Shown: positions 6,906-15,790, counted from the first letter of the stretch. The stretch: DNA of 27,378 nt from an uncultured Burkholderiales bacterium (GCA_903953985.1 CAJBLW010000304.1:1-27378), one strand, 5' to 3'. Numbers and translations: made by a program. The notes: a model not told the origin generated them from the letters alone.

Positions 6906-9035
6906 ATGTCCTCTGCCCATTCCAACTTACTGCGCATGTTCCACGCACGCAGCATCGCTGTCATTGGCGCCTCCACCACGGGCAGCAAACCCAGTGGTCA
7001 GCCCTTGTTGCACCTTCGCAATCTGGGCTATGAGGGCCAGGTCTACCCAGTCAACCCGCGCTATTCAGAAGTTTTTGGCTGGCCCTGTTTCCCGGATGCG
7101 GGTGCGCTGCCCGAGGTGCCCGATGTGGCGCTCATCGCGGTGAGCGCCGACCAAGTCCCAGCCCAACTGGAAGCTTGTGGTCGCAAGGGCATTTCTCAGG
7201 TCATCGTGATCACTTCCGGATTTTCCGAGATGGGCGGCGATGGTGTGGCCGCCCAGCAGGTGCTTGTCGATTTGGCCAATCGCTACGGCATCGCCATGAT
7301 GGGGCCCAATTGCCAGGGCATGATCAGCGTCGGGCAGGGTTTCAGCTTGGGATTTGGCGCGCCTTATGGACTGCGCTACAGAAAAGGGCCCATCAGCATG
7401 AGCTCACAAAGCGGCGCATGGGGCAACACCGTGCTGATGCTGGCCAACGAAGCAGGACTGGGTTTCCAGCACTACCAATCCACCGGCAACGAAGCGCAGA
7501 CCACCAGTCTCGATCTGGTGCACGCCTGGGCTGACGATCCACAGACGGGCATGGTGGTGTCGTATGTCGAAGGCTTCAAGGACGCCCATCGCATTGTTGA
7601 CGTAGGACGTCATATTTTGCGGGCCGGTAAACCTTGGTTGCTGTGGAAGGTCGGCACTTCCGAGGCCGGTGCACGCGCTGCCGCCTCCCATACCGCCAAT
7701 TTGGGCGGTGACGCTGCGCTGTATCAGGCCGCATTTGCCCAAGCGGGAGCGATCGAAGTCACCGACGTGCAAGACCTGGCAGACCGCGCCCTGGCCCTGC
7801 TCTCGCCACGCCAGCCCACGGGACCGCGTGTGGCGGTGGTCACACTTTCAGGCGGGGCGGGCGTGCTGTTGGCCGACCACTGCGCGCCAGCAGGCTTGGT
7901 GCTGCCCCCACTGTCTGATCAAACCTTGGATGCATTAAAGCGCGTGCTGCCCCCATATGCCGGGCTGCACAACCCGATCGATGTGACGGGCAACATCATC
8001 GCGCAAGAAGACACGCTGATCACGGCCCTGCGGCTGATCTTGAACGACCCCGCGGTGGACATGATGGCCGTTTGTCTGGCGGCCGTCTCCGGACCGGTGG
8101 GTGTCAGGTTGGCGCAATGGGTGGCCGAGGTGGCTCGAGAGACCGACAAGCCGGTGCTGGTGTCCTGGACCGCCGACACCGCCTCCACACAGGCCGGGTA
8201 CGACGCGTTGCTTGAAGCGGGTGTGCCACGCTATGACACCCCGGTTCGCTGTGCCATTGGTATGGGGGCCATGTGGCAATTTGTCGCGGCCAGTCGTCGC
8301 GAAGCTGAGCGTACGCGGGAGCCGATGCTCAACTGTTCACGCCCGTTGCGGCGCCAACAGCTGGCCTGCGCTCCTAACGACCTGACCGAATACGAGGCCA
8401 AGCAGCTGCTGGCCGACTATGGCATCCCGGTCACAGCCGAAGCCCTGACTAACGGCGCTGACGAGGCCTTGCAGCAAGCCACCGCCATCGGCTTCCCAGT
8501 GGCCCTGAAAGTGGTTTCGCCCGACATCGCGCACAAGACCGAAGCCGGAGGCGTGCGCATCGGCCTGCACGATGCCCATGCCGTGCGCCAAGCTTACGAC
8601 GAGATCCTTCGCAATGCACAGCAACACGCACCCCACGCCAACATCGACGGGGTGCTGGTGCAAGCCATGGTCAGTGGCGGGGTCGAGGTGATCCTGGGTG
8701 TCACGAACGATCCGCTTTTTGGACTGGCGATCATGTTCGGTTTGGGCGGCATCTACGCCGAGGTGCTGCGTGACGTGAGCTTCAGGATATTGCCCATCAC
8801 CCGCAGTGAAGCCCAGGCCATGGTGCGCGAGATCCGCACCTTTCCCTTGCTGGACGGTGCACGTGGTCAACCCAAGGCCGATGTAGATGCGCTGGTAGAC
8901 ACCATCCTGAAGTTGGCGGCTTTGGCACAAGATTTGGGCGAACACATCTCCGGCATCGACATCAACCCCTTGTTCGTCAAACCGGCTGGGCAAGGTGTCG
9001 TGGCGGCCGATGCACTGATACAGATCAAGCGCTGA
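6906..9035 (+). CDS. Acetate--CoA ligase (ADP-forming) family protein, fused alpha-beta
   Basis: A 709-residue fusion of the two acyl-CoA synthetase (NDP-forming) subunits. Domains in order are a CoA-binding Rossmann domain (about 8-140, RSIAVIGAS), a succinyl-CoA ligase-like domain with MSSQSGAWGN, a swinging-histidine region in KVGTSEAGARAAASHTANLGG with His262 as the probable phosphorylated residue, a second ligase-like domain (about 300-460), and a C-terminal ATP-grasp domain (about 485-709) with YEAKQLLADYGIPV, FPVALKVVSPDIAHKTEAGG, GVEVILGVTNDPLFG and IDINPLFV. The family interconverts acyl-CoA + ADP + Pi and acid + CoA + ATP; bacterial fusions often act on aromatic or branched acids. 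The usual SHTG is SHTA here. A 132-base gap separates it from the acyl-CoA dehydrogenase, so it may have its own promoter. The ribosome binding site is weak. Confidence 0.92.
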   Translation: MSSAHSNLLRMFHARSIAVIGASTTGSKPSGQPLLHLRNLGYEGQVYPVNPRYSEVFGWPCFPDAGALPEVPDVALIAVSADQVPAQLEACGRKGISQVIVITSGFSEMGGDGVAAQQVLVDLANRYGIAMMGPNCQGMISVGQGFSLGFGAPYGLRYRKGPISMSSQSGAWGNTVLMLANEAGLGFQHYQSTGNEAQTTSLDLVHAWADDPQTGMVVSYVEGFKDAHRIVDVGRHILRAGKPWLLWKVGTSEAGARAAASHTANLGGDAALYQAAFAQAGAIEVTDVQDLADRALALLSPRQPTGPRVAVVTLSGGAGVLLADHCAPAGLVLPPLSDQTLDALKRVLPPYAGLHNPIDVTGNIIAQEDTLITALRLILNDPAVDMMAVCLAAVSGPVGVRLAQWVAEVARETDKPVLVSWTADTASTQAGYDALLEAGVPRYDTPVRCAIGMGAMWQFVAASRREAERTREPMLNCSRPLRRQQLACAPNDLTEYEAKQLLADYGIPVTAEALTNGADEALQQATAIGFPVALKVVSPDIAHKTEAGGVRIGLHDAHAVRQAYDEILRNAQQHAPHANIDGVLVQAMVSGGVEVILGVTNDPLFGLAIMFGLGGIYAEVLRDVSFRILPITRSEAQAMVREIRTFPLLDGARGQPKADVDALVDTILKLAALAQDLGEHISGIDINPLFVKPAGQGVVAADALIQIKR

Positions 9036-9216
9036 CCATCGGCCAGCGACCTGCCACGCAGAAACCCGCCCAGGGTGCGGACAGTGCACCTGCGTCCATC
9101 CGCAGGCATCCAACGCGCTGGGTTTGTCGTGCAGGTGACGCTGAAGGTGTCACCCACGTGCCACTCACAGGGTTTTTGATGTTGTCATGGCAAGTCGGTT
9201 TGACTACGCTTAAAAC

Positions 9217-10518
9217 ATGAATACAAATTCACAAAATGCATCGCCACAGACGCTGGTGACCGCGGCCATGGCCAAGCCTCTGGTGCTGTGGGGCTACCCC
9301 TTACTCGAAGTATTGCGGACCTGCCAGGTGCAAAGCAACCCACAAGCCACCCCTGCTTTTGGCCGTGGCCCATTCGGACAGTTCCACGGCAGCGACAGAC
9401 CCTGGACACACGAAGACCGTGACATCGTCACACCCTCGTGCGACTTGTTGTATTACAACGCTTGGGTATGGATCAGCGATTCCCCGGTTCGCCTGCAGAT
9501 TCCACCAAACCACGGCCGCTACTACGTGGTGCAGCTGCTGGATGCTTGGAGTGAAAATTTCCACAACGTTGGCCTGCGCAACACGCCACCCGAAGGCGCT
9601 GACTGGTGGTTGATCCACAACGAGGACCCTATGCCAGCGGGTATAGACCCGGCGCGCGTGGTGCGCTGCCCCACCCGCTTGGTCTGGCTGCTGGGGCGTG
9701 CGCTGGTGGGCGACGTCTCTGATGTGCCCAAGGCACGCGCATTTGCAGATGGCGTTCAGTTGCAAGGCAGCGGTCCTCGCCCTTCATGCGTGCGCCACTG
9801 GCAAGACAGCGGCAACGCAGCCGACGATTTCTTTTCCAAGTTGCTGCAGGCGGTCGATGAGATCGGGGTGCCTTTCAACGCCAGTGACCTGCGCCCCCTG
9901 ATGCGCAGCTTGCGCTTGCCACCAGGCGGGTTGGATGCGTTGGAGCGCAGCAGCCAGCGTGTTCGAGACGGTTTGCGACAAGCCCACTCAGAAGGGATGC
10001 ATCTGATCGAGCAGCATACCGTCAACTTGACACGAAAGCCCTGGACATGGAGTCCACATTTAGGCATCTGGGGCGACAACATTTTGATGCGCGCCACGGT
10101 GGCCATGAAGGGGCTGGGTGCGTTGGCGGCCACCGAAACCCTCTATGCGCAGGCCGACTTCGACGCCGACAGTGAACCTTTACACGGCCAGCATGGCTAC
10201 ACCTTGCGCTTTGAGGGCGGCCACATGCCGCCGGCAGACGCCTTTTGGTCGGTATCGCTTTATGGTGAAGACCGTTATTTCGCGGCCAATCCGATGGGTC
10301 GCTATGCGATAGGTGATCGAACCCAGAGCTTGCAACTCAGTCAAGACAACTCTCTGACGCTGCAAATCCAGCACAAGCGCCCCGCCGAAGGCGATGCGAA
10401 CTGGTTGCCAGCGCCAAACGGATCTTTTTACCTGATTTTGCGCATGTACCACCCCCGCAAAGAGATGCTGAGTGGTCAATATGTCCTCCCCCACGTGCAG
10501 CGCGTCAAAGAAAGTTGA
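9217..10518 (+). CDS. DUF1254/DUF1214 domain-containing protein (copy 1)
   Basis: A 433-residue protein recognisable as DUF1254 (N-terminal) plus DUF1214 (C-terminal). DUF1254-type landmarks are LWGYPLLEVLR near residue 24, VTPSCDLLYYNAWVWIS from residue 71, and GRYYVVQLLDAWSENFHNVGLR. DUF1214-type landmarks are HGYTLRFEGGHMPPADAFWSVSLY, RYAIGDRT (from 362) and NWLPAPNGSFYLILRMYHP (from 395). The family has crystal structures but no generally established biochemical role. Unlike many relatives it has no signal peptide, so it is probably cytoplasmic. Its stop is 4 bases from the start of a co-linear paralogue. A 181-base gap (9036-9216) lies upstream, containing a GGTGAC/GTCACC inverted repeat (9134-9154) but no good promoter. 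I assign no function. Confidence 0.85.
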   Translation: MNTNSQNASPQTLVTAAMAKPLVLWGYPLLEVLRTCQVQSNPQATPAFGRGPFGQFHGSDRPWTHEDRDIVTPSCDLLYYNAWVWISDSPVRLQIPPNHGRYYVVQLLDAWSENFHNVGLRNTPPEGADWWLIHNEDPMPAGIDPARVVRCPTRLVWLLGRALVGDVSDVPKARAFADGVQLQGSGPRPSCVRHWQDSGNAADDFFSKLLQAVDEIGVPFNASDLRPLMRSLRLPPGGLDALERSSQRVRDGLRQAHSEGMHLIEQHTVNLTRKPWTWSPHLGIWGDNILMRATVAMKGLGALAATETLYAQADFDADSEPLHGQHGYTLRFEGGHMPPADAFWSVSLYGEDRYFAANPMGRYAIGDRTQSLQLSQDNSLTLQIQHKRPAEGDANWLPAPNGSFYLILRMYHPRKEMLSGQYVLPHVQRVKES

Positions 10519-10522
10519 ACCC

Positions 10523-11821
10523 ATGAATCGGAACGAACTGGCCCGAGAAGCCATCCTCTACACCTTGCCCTTGTATGAAACAGCACGAATGCAAGCAGCA
10601 AGCAGTCCACGCAAAAATACAGAAGGGCAGTTTGCCGACCGGGAGGGTGGTCCCGAATCGAAACGCCGCTGGGCCAATGTGTTTTCACACACGCGCCAAC
10701 TGCTCAATGCCAAAGACCGCCGAGTGGTCACACCCAACGCCGATACGCTCTACACCAGTACCTGGATCGATCTGTCGGATGGGCCTTTGCTGTTGCACAC
10801 CCCGGACACTGGAGAGCGCTACTACGTGCTGGGCCTGTTGGACTTCTACACCAACCCGTTTGCTCACCTGGGCACCCGCTTGAATGGCAATGCCGCCCAC
10901 ACGTTTTTCCTGCATGGACCCGGCTGGCAAGGCACCCCACCGGCGGGTACGCTACCCATTGAGTGCGCCACCCCAACGGTATGGTTGATCGGCCGCATTC
11001 TGGCCCTCCCACATGAGGATCTGGCCCCGGTTCACGCACTTCAGGATGCCTTTCGCTTGACCACCCTTCAAGGTGAGCCAGCGGCCCGTATCGTCACATG
11101 CGGCCTCCATGGGCAAGACAAACTGAGCGACGCCGCCACCTTCGTTCAGGTGGTCAATCGACAGCTGGCCATTACCCCCCCGCCCCCTGGCGAAACAGCC
11201 GACCTGTCGCGCTTCGCAGCTGTGGGCATAGGAGCGGGGCTGGACAAAGCACAGGCCGACTTGGCCTTGTTGCAACAAACCTTGACCGAGATCCTGTCCG
11301 AATTGGATGCCCCGGCTTCTTCCGATTTGGACGGGGGCTGGAATGCCTCGGTCGAAGTCACTGACCACTATGGCCGCGACTGGTTCACCCGTGCCCGCGT
11401 AGCCCGTTGCTACATTGGTCTGCTGGGCACACAGGAAGTCATCTACCAGATGGCGCACCGCGACAGTCAGGGCCACCCACTGGACGGGCGTCACCGATAC
11501 CGCCTGCGTTTTGCACCGGGGGGCTTGCCTCAGGTCGATGCCTTCTGGTCGCTGAGCCTTTACCGAAAAAGCGATTACCTGTTCGTGGACAACCCACTGC
11601 AGCGCTACGCCCTTGGCGATCGCACAGCCGGCTTATGCACCGACCCAGATGGCGGTTTGGCGATCTGGCTAGGCCACACGCCACCCCCACAGACCAGCAA
11701 TTGGTTGCCCGCGCCGGCTGATACTTTTTACGTTGCCCTGCGCCTGTATCTGCCCCGCGAAGTTCATCAGAGTGGCCTTTACAACTACCCACTCATCGAG
11801 CGGATCAACGACAGCGCCTAA
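10523..11821 (+). CDS. DUF1254/DUF1214 domain-containing protein (copy 2)
   Basis: A 432-residue paralogue of the preceding gene. Its landmarks sit at nearly the same positions: VTPNADTLYTSTWIDLSDGP from residue 69 (71 in copy 1), RYALGDRT from 361 (362) and NWLPAPADTFYVALRLYLP from 393 (395). GERYYVLGLLDFYTNPFAHLG matches the DUF1254 core better than copy 1 does. There is no signal peptide. The frame is open from 10472 inside copy 1; ATG 10523, 4 bases after the copy 1 stop, is the family-like start. The very close spacing implies cotranslation, and the two proteins may form a complex (inference). It is followed after 29 bases by an AMP-forming acyl-CoA ligase. No function is assigned. Confidence 0.87.
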   Translation: MNRNELAREAILYTLPLYETARMQAASSPRKNTEGQFADREGGPESKRRWANVFSHTRQLLNAKDRRVVTPNADTLYTSTWIDLSDGPLLLHTPDTGERYYVLGLLDFYTNPFAHLGTRLNGNAAHTFFLHGPGWQGTPPAGTLPIECATPTVWLIGRILALPHEDLAPVHALQDAFRLTTLQGEPAARIVTCGLHGQDKLSDAATFVQVVNRQLAITPPPPGETADLSRFAAVGIGAGLDKAQADLALLQQTLTEILSELDAPASSDLDGGWNASVEVTDHYGRDWFTRARVARCYIGLLGTQEVIYQMAHRDSQGHPLDGRHRYRLRFAPGGLPQVDAFWSLSLYRKSDYLFVDNPLQRYALGDRTAGLCTDPDGGLAIWLGHTPPPQTSNWLPAPADTFYVALRLYLPREVHQSGLYNYPLIERINDSA

Positions 11822-11850
11822 GGAATGGGCCTGACCGCAATGCCTGCGCC

Positions 11851-13599
11851 ATGAACCTGACATCTTCACCCAAGTCGTCACTTATGACCAACCACCTTCA
11901 TCCTGCAGCGTCCACATTCTGTCTAATTCTTGACCATGTTCAGGACCACGAAGTTCAGCGGGCTGACCAGGTCTACCTGACCCAGCCTTTGGGTCAAGGC
12001 CAAGTGCGTGATTACACATGGCGTGAAACACTCGATGAGGCACGTCGCATGGCGCGGCACTTGCAGTCGCAAGGTTTCGAGCCGGGCGCCAAAATCGGTC
12101 TGATCACCAAGAACTGTGCCCACTTCATCATGGCTGAACTGGCCATCTGGCTGGCCGGTGGCACCACGGTGGCCTTGTTCCCGACCGAGTCGGCCGACAA
12201 CATTCGCTTCGTGCTGGAGCACAGCGAGACGCGCCTGCTTTTCGTGGGCAAACTCGACAACTGGGCGCGTCAGCAACAAGGCGTGCCCCATGGTCTTGCC
12301 TGCATCGCGCTGCCCCTGTCAGATGCCTTGGCACATCAACCAGACCTGATCCGCTGGGAAGACATCGTGGCCAGCACCGAAGCATTAAACGGTCGCATCA
12401 CGCGCGACTCCCAGGATCTAGCGCTTCTGGCTTACACATCCGGATCGACCGGCGAACCCAAAGGGGTCATGCACAGCTTTGGCGGTATCAGCGATGCCTC
12501 TGAACGCACGATGGCGTTGATCAACGAGCGCACAGGTCACCCGCCGCAACACCGGGTCTTGTCTTACCTCCCGCTGTCACACGTATTCGAGCGCTCAAAG
12601 ATCGCCTGCTGGTCTCTGGTGGCTGGCAATGTGCACGTGTTCTTTTCCGAATCACTGACCACTTTTGTGGACGACCTGAAGCGCGCACGACCCAACTCCT
12701 TCATTTCAGTGCCCCGGCTGTGGCTCAAGTTCCAGCATGGTGTGTTCGCAAAAATTCCGGCAGAAAAGCTTGACGCAGCGCTAGCCGACCAGGTCAAAGG
12801 TCCGGTGGTCTCCAAGCAGGTGCTGGCATCGCTCGGTCTGGACGCGGTGGTGTCGGCCGGCAGCGGCTCGGCGCCCATCTCGGCCGAGCTGATTGAGTGG
12901 TACCGCAAGCTGGGCCTGGACTTGATGGAAGGCTACGCGATGACCGAAGACTTTGCGTATTCACATGGCTCGCTGCCGCAGTACAACCAACCGGGCTATG
13001 TCGGGCGCGCACTTCCGGGCGTTCAATCGCGGTTATCGCCCGAAGGTGAAATTTTGGTCAAGTCTCCTGGCTGCATGGTGGGCTACTACAAACGGCCTGA
13101 CCTGACGGCGGAGGCCTTCACCGATGACGGCTATTTCCGCACTGGCGATTGCGGACATTTCGAGCCCAACGGCATGCTCAAACTCACTGGACGGATCAAG
13201 GAGCTGTTCAAAACAACCAAAGGCAAATATGTGGCACCTGCGCCGATCGAGAGCAGATTGAACAACCACCCAATGATCGAGCTCAGTTTGGTGAGCGGCG
13301 CAGGTCAGAGCGCTGCCTGCACACTGGTTCAGCTGTCAGAGCAGTACCTGGCACAGCGCCGGGACCCGGCCATGCGAGAACAGATCGAACTCGAGCTGGC
13401 GCGGCTGCTGGAGGATGTCAATGCAACACTGAGCGATCACGAACAGCTGCGCTTGATGGTGGTGATGAACGAGCCATGGACCATTGACAATGGTTGCCTC
13501 ACAGCCACGCTAAAAATCAAGCGCAACGCCATCGAGGCCAGTGTCAAGCAACGCCTTTACGGCTGGTACGCACAACCGGATCAGGTCCTCTGGGCCTGA
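11851..13599 (+). CDS. AMP-forming acyl-CoA ligase (long-chain fatty acid--CoA ligase family)
   Basis: A 582-residue ANL-superfamily adenylating enzyme. Motifs in order are the P-loop AYTSGSTGEPKGVMH (Y195 to G205), YLPLSHVFERS, SAGSGSAPISAELIEWY, GYAMTEDFAYSH (A5-like), YFRTGDCGHFEPNGMLKLTGRIKELFKTTKGKYVAP (ATP-binding Asp and hinge), and a C-terminal TATLKIKR, which places the catalytic-lysine region as in long-chain acyl-CoA synthetases. It activates a carboxylic acid to acyl-CoA via acyl-AMP. The start could also be ATG 11884; neither has a strong ribosome binding site. It closes the plus-strand unit and converges on the alkylsulfatase gene with 13 bases between the two stops. Length and hinge resemble the FadD15/long-chain group, but chain length preference is not readable. 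Confidence 0.92.
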   Translation: MNLTSSPKSSLMTNHLHPAASTFCLILDHVQDHEVQRADQVYLTQPLGQGQVRDYTWRETLDEARRMARHLQSQGFEPGAKIGLITKNCAHFIMAELAIWLAGGTTVALFPTESADNIRFVLEHSETRLLFVGKLDNWARQQQGVPHGLACIALPLSDALAHQPDLIRWEDIVASTEALNGRITRDSQDLALLAYTSGSTGEPKGVMHSFGGISDASERTMALINERTGHPPQHRVLSYLPLSHVFERSKIACWSLVAGNVHVFFSESLTTFVDDLKRARPNSFISVPRLWLKFQHGVFAKIPAEKLDAALADQVKGPVVSKQVLASLGLDAVVSAGSGSAPISAELIEWYRKLGLDLMEGYAMTEDFAYSHGSLPQYNQPGYVGRALPGVQSRLSPEGEILVKSPGCMVGYYKRPDLTAEAFTDDGYFRTGDCGHFEPNGMLKLTGRIKELFKTTKGKYVAPAPIESRLNNHPMIELSLVSGAGQSAACTLVQLSEQYLAQRRDPAMREQIELELARLLEDVNATLSDHEQLRLMVVMNEPWTIDNGCLTATLKIKRNAIEASVKQRLYGWYAQPDQVLWA

Positions 13600-13624
13600 C
13601 AAATCGCAGGCCCTACTCAGGCCT
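13581..13624. terminator. Hairpins between convergent genes, possible terminator
   Basis: TCAGGTCC (13581-13588), loop TCT, GGGCCTGA (13592-13599) forms an 8-bp stem with one G-T pair, ending on the stop codon of the CoA ligase. A second stem AGGCC (13608-13612) / GGCCT (13620-13624) covers the stop of the convergent alkylsulfatase. Neither is followed by a clear T-run, so intrinsic termination is uncertain. Confidence 0.35.
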
Positions 13625-15622
13625 CTGAAAACTTCTGATCGGTGGCAAAGGCTCCAGCACAGCAAAGCCACGGTCAAAGGTGTCGAGCAGCTTCAGGAAT
13701 TCTTCAAAAATTTCCCGCGGGCCTTTCAGCTGTATGCGTCCGCTGTCCAGCGCCTCGGCAAAACTCAACTGCTCAAGAGAAATATCATCGAGTGTGGCGC
13801 GGCTCAGGCGCAATTGGATATCCACCTCGCCAAAAGGTTCTTCCCAGGCATGGCGCAACACACCATTGGACAGTGTCAACACATGGCTGGCTTCTGGTTC
13901 GCTGAAAAGCCAATGCATCACCATGCGGTGCCGCGCTGCGCGAGGCCCATCCAAGCGCATGGCCAAATAATCAAAATAATGCGACAGGGGCAGCGCACGA
14001 ATCATGTCGCGGCTGGCCGCCATACCCGACCCCATGCGCGGCGGCCCCTGGCGCAGCTCGCGGGCGCCTTGCAGGTAAGCATTGCGCCAGGTGGATGACT
14101 CGGTCTGATAACCCATTTGTTCCATGGCTTGGGCGCACAAATGCCGCGCTTCGGTGCAAGCCGGATCCACCCACACAATCCGGGCACAAATATCGGCCAC
14201 CCAACGGTATTCGCCTGCGTCCAGATCGGAGCGGGCCTTGTTCAGCACGGCGTCTACGCCGCCCATGTATTCGAGGGTCTTGCGCGCCTGTGCTTCACGC
14301 GGCAAAGGGTCCAGGAATGCCGGATGGCCTTCGTAGGCACCCAGGTAGCGCTGGTACACGGCCTTCACGTTGTGCTTGAGGTGACCATAAAAGCTGTGTG
14401 TTGACCAATCCTGTTGGAGTGCCTCTGGCAAGCGAATGGCTTCGGCGATGTCGCCCCCCGTGTGCCCGTGGTTCATCAAGCGCAATGTCTGGTCATGCAC
14501 AAACTTGTAGAGATCGTGCTGGCGCAACAGGTACTCGCCCATGGACTGACTGCCCCAAACTGGCCAATGGTGCTGAGCGATCAGCACATCGCTGTGCGCA
14601 GCGTAACGTTGGCGGGCACCGGCCAAATAGCCCGCCCAGGCACGGGCGTCGCGCACCTGGGCACCGCGCAGGGGCAGCAGGTTGTGAAAATTGTGGCTGG
14701 TGATCTCGGCCATGTTGAGCACGCGCAGGCCTGGATGGTGGATGATCATCTCGGCTGGGGCTTCGGCCCCCGGTGTCAGCTCGAACACGCATTCGATGCC
14801 ATCCAGATTGAAGCTTTCCACCGCTTGGGTGATCAACCGATTGGGCGCAATCAGTGTAACGGTTCCGGCTGACACCGCCTTGCCCAAACCCGCATCCACC
14901 TGACCGCGCTCACCGCGTGGCAACAATGCGCCGTACTGAAACAAGGCACGCCGTGTCATGGCATTGCCAGCCATCACGGTTTCGCTGATGGCGTCATCCA
15001 TGAAGCCAACAGGGGCAATCACCTGCACACGACCGGCCAGCACATCGGCCTCGTCGATGACGCCACGCACGCCGCCAAAATGGTCCACATGGCTGTGGGT
15101 GTAAACCACCGCCACCACCGGCCGTTGTGGCCGGTGCTGGTGGTACAAGGCCAGCGCCGCAGCGGCTACCTGGGTCGACGTGAGCGGGTCAATGATGATC
15201 AGTCCGGTGTCACCTTCCAGAATGGTCATGTTGGCCAGATCCATGCCGCGAACCTGGTAAACACGATCACAGACCTTGAACAAGCCGGTGACCATATTGA
15301 GGCGGGCATGACGCCACAGACCGGGGTGCACGCTATCGGGCGCCTGTTCATTGGCCAGGAAACCATAGGCCTGCAGGTTCCAGACTGGGCGGCCGTTGGG
15401 GCGCAGCACGCCTTCAGGTGGCAAGGGTACCACCAGTCCCCGGCGCGCATCGTCAAAAGCACGGTCATCGTGCAAGGGCAAATGCAGACGCTGGGCGGCT
15501 TGGCAGGCACGGGTGTGCAATGAGGCAGGGTGAGGATTTTCTGTCGCCAGGTTTTCATCAGGCTTGAGAAGAGGTGCGTCAGAGGTCATGAGTTGGAGCG
15601 ACAACAAGTCGGACTGGGTCAC
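13613..15622 (-). CDS. Alkylsulfatase, metallo-beta-lactamase type (SdsA1/BDS1 family)
   Basis: A 669-residue enzyme with the three-domain layout of SdsA1. The metallo-beta-lactamase domain (about 115-380) carries YTHSHVDHFGG (HxHxDH at 176-181) and later metal-region segments such as LNMAEITSHNFHNLLPLRGAQVRD and LIAQHHWPVWG. A helical dimerisation domain follows, with LDAGEYRWVADICARIVWVDP, then a C-terminal SCP2-like hydrophobic-binding domain (about 545-669). Relatives hydrolyse primary or secondary alkyl sulfates to alcohol and sulfate. Many are exported, but no convincing signal peptide is visible here. The long frame starts at GTG 15622; ATG 15589 is the alternative. Neither has a good ribosome binding site. 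It is divergent from the TetR-led P450/BVMO operon, suggesting a linked supply of alcohols (inference). Confidence 0.9.
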   Translation of the reverse strand: MTQSDLLSLQLMTSDAPLLKPDENLATENPHPASLHTRACQAAQRLHLPLHDDRAFDDARRGLVVPLPPEGVLRPNGRPVWNLQAYGFLANEQAPDSVHPGLWRHARLNMVTGLFKVCDRVYQVRGMDLANMTILEGDTGLIIIDPLTSTQVAAAALALYHQHRPQRPVVAVVYTHSHVDHFGGVRGVIDEADVLAGRVQVIAPVGFMDDAISETVMAGNAMTRRALFQYGALLPRGERGQVDAGLGKAVSAGTVTLIAPNRLITQAVESFNLDGIECVFELTPGAEAPAEMIIHHPGLRVLNMAEITSHNFHNLLPLRGAQVRDARAWAGYLAGARQRYAAHSDVLIAQHHWPVWGSQSMGEYLLRQHDLYKFVHDQTLRLMNHGHTGGDIAEAIRLPEALQQDWSTHSFYGHLKHNVKAVYQRYLGAYEGHPAFLDPLPREAQARKTLEYMGGVDAVLNKARSDLDAGEYRWVADICARIVWVDPACTEARHLCAQAMEQMGYQTESSTWRNAYLQGARELRQGPPRMGSGMAASRDMIRALPLSHYFDYLAMRLDGPRAARHRMVMHWLFSEPEASHVLTLSNGVLRHAWEEPFGEVDIQLRLSRATLDDISLEQLSFAEALDSGRIQLKGPREIFEEFLKLLDTFDRGFAVLEPLPPIRSFQRPE

Positions 15623-15742
15623 GAGGTTTGGCCGTTAAAAATGGATAGGGACAAGGTACTTTTCGAACCCTTTGCGATCACATGATGTGCGAGACGACTG
15701 GAATCAAACACATGGTTTTCCCTTGGTTCTTAAAACTGGTGC

Positions 15743-15772
15743 TTGACAAGTGCTGCCCGGCACAATTATTGT
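15743..15772 (+). promoter_or_regulatory. Probable sigma70-type promoter for the TetR-led operon
   Basis: A consensus -35 TTGACA (15743-15748) is followed by an 18-base spacer and a -10-like TATTGT (15767-15772, 4 of 6). Two palindromes overlap the -10 and the expected transcription start, so a repressor bound there would block transcription. It lies about 100 bases before the TetR ATG. Confidence 0.5.
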
Positions 15773-15790
15773 GAACATGAATTCATGTTC
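15761..15790. promoter_or_regulatory. Two adjacent perfect palindromes, candidate TetR operator
   Basis: CACAAT-T-ATTGTG (15761-15773) is a perfect 13-bp inverted repeat. It abuts GAACATGAATTCATGTTC (15773-15790), a perfect 18-bp palindrome. The latter has the length and symmetry expected of a TetR-family operator and sits at the presumed +1 of the promoter. A smaller palindrome CACATGATGTG (15679-15689) lies on the alkylsulfatase side of the same spacer. Confidence 0.6.

Noticed and set aside
8337..9113. 258-residue minus-strand open frame
   Set aside because: It is antisense to the ATP-grasp domain of the ADP-forming CoA synthetase, with no recognisable motif.
9134..9154. GGTGAC/GTCACC inverted repeat as an operator or terminator
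   Set aside because: The arms are only 6 bp with a 9-base spacer in a GC-rich gap; no promoter or T-run is associated, so it could be chance.
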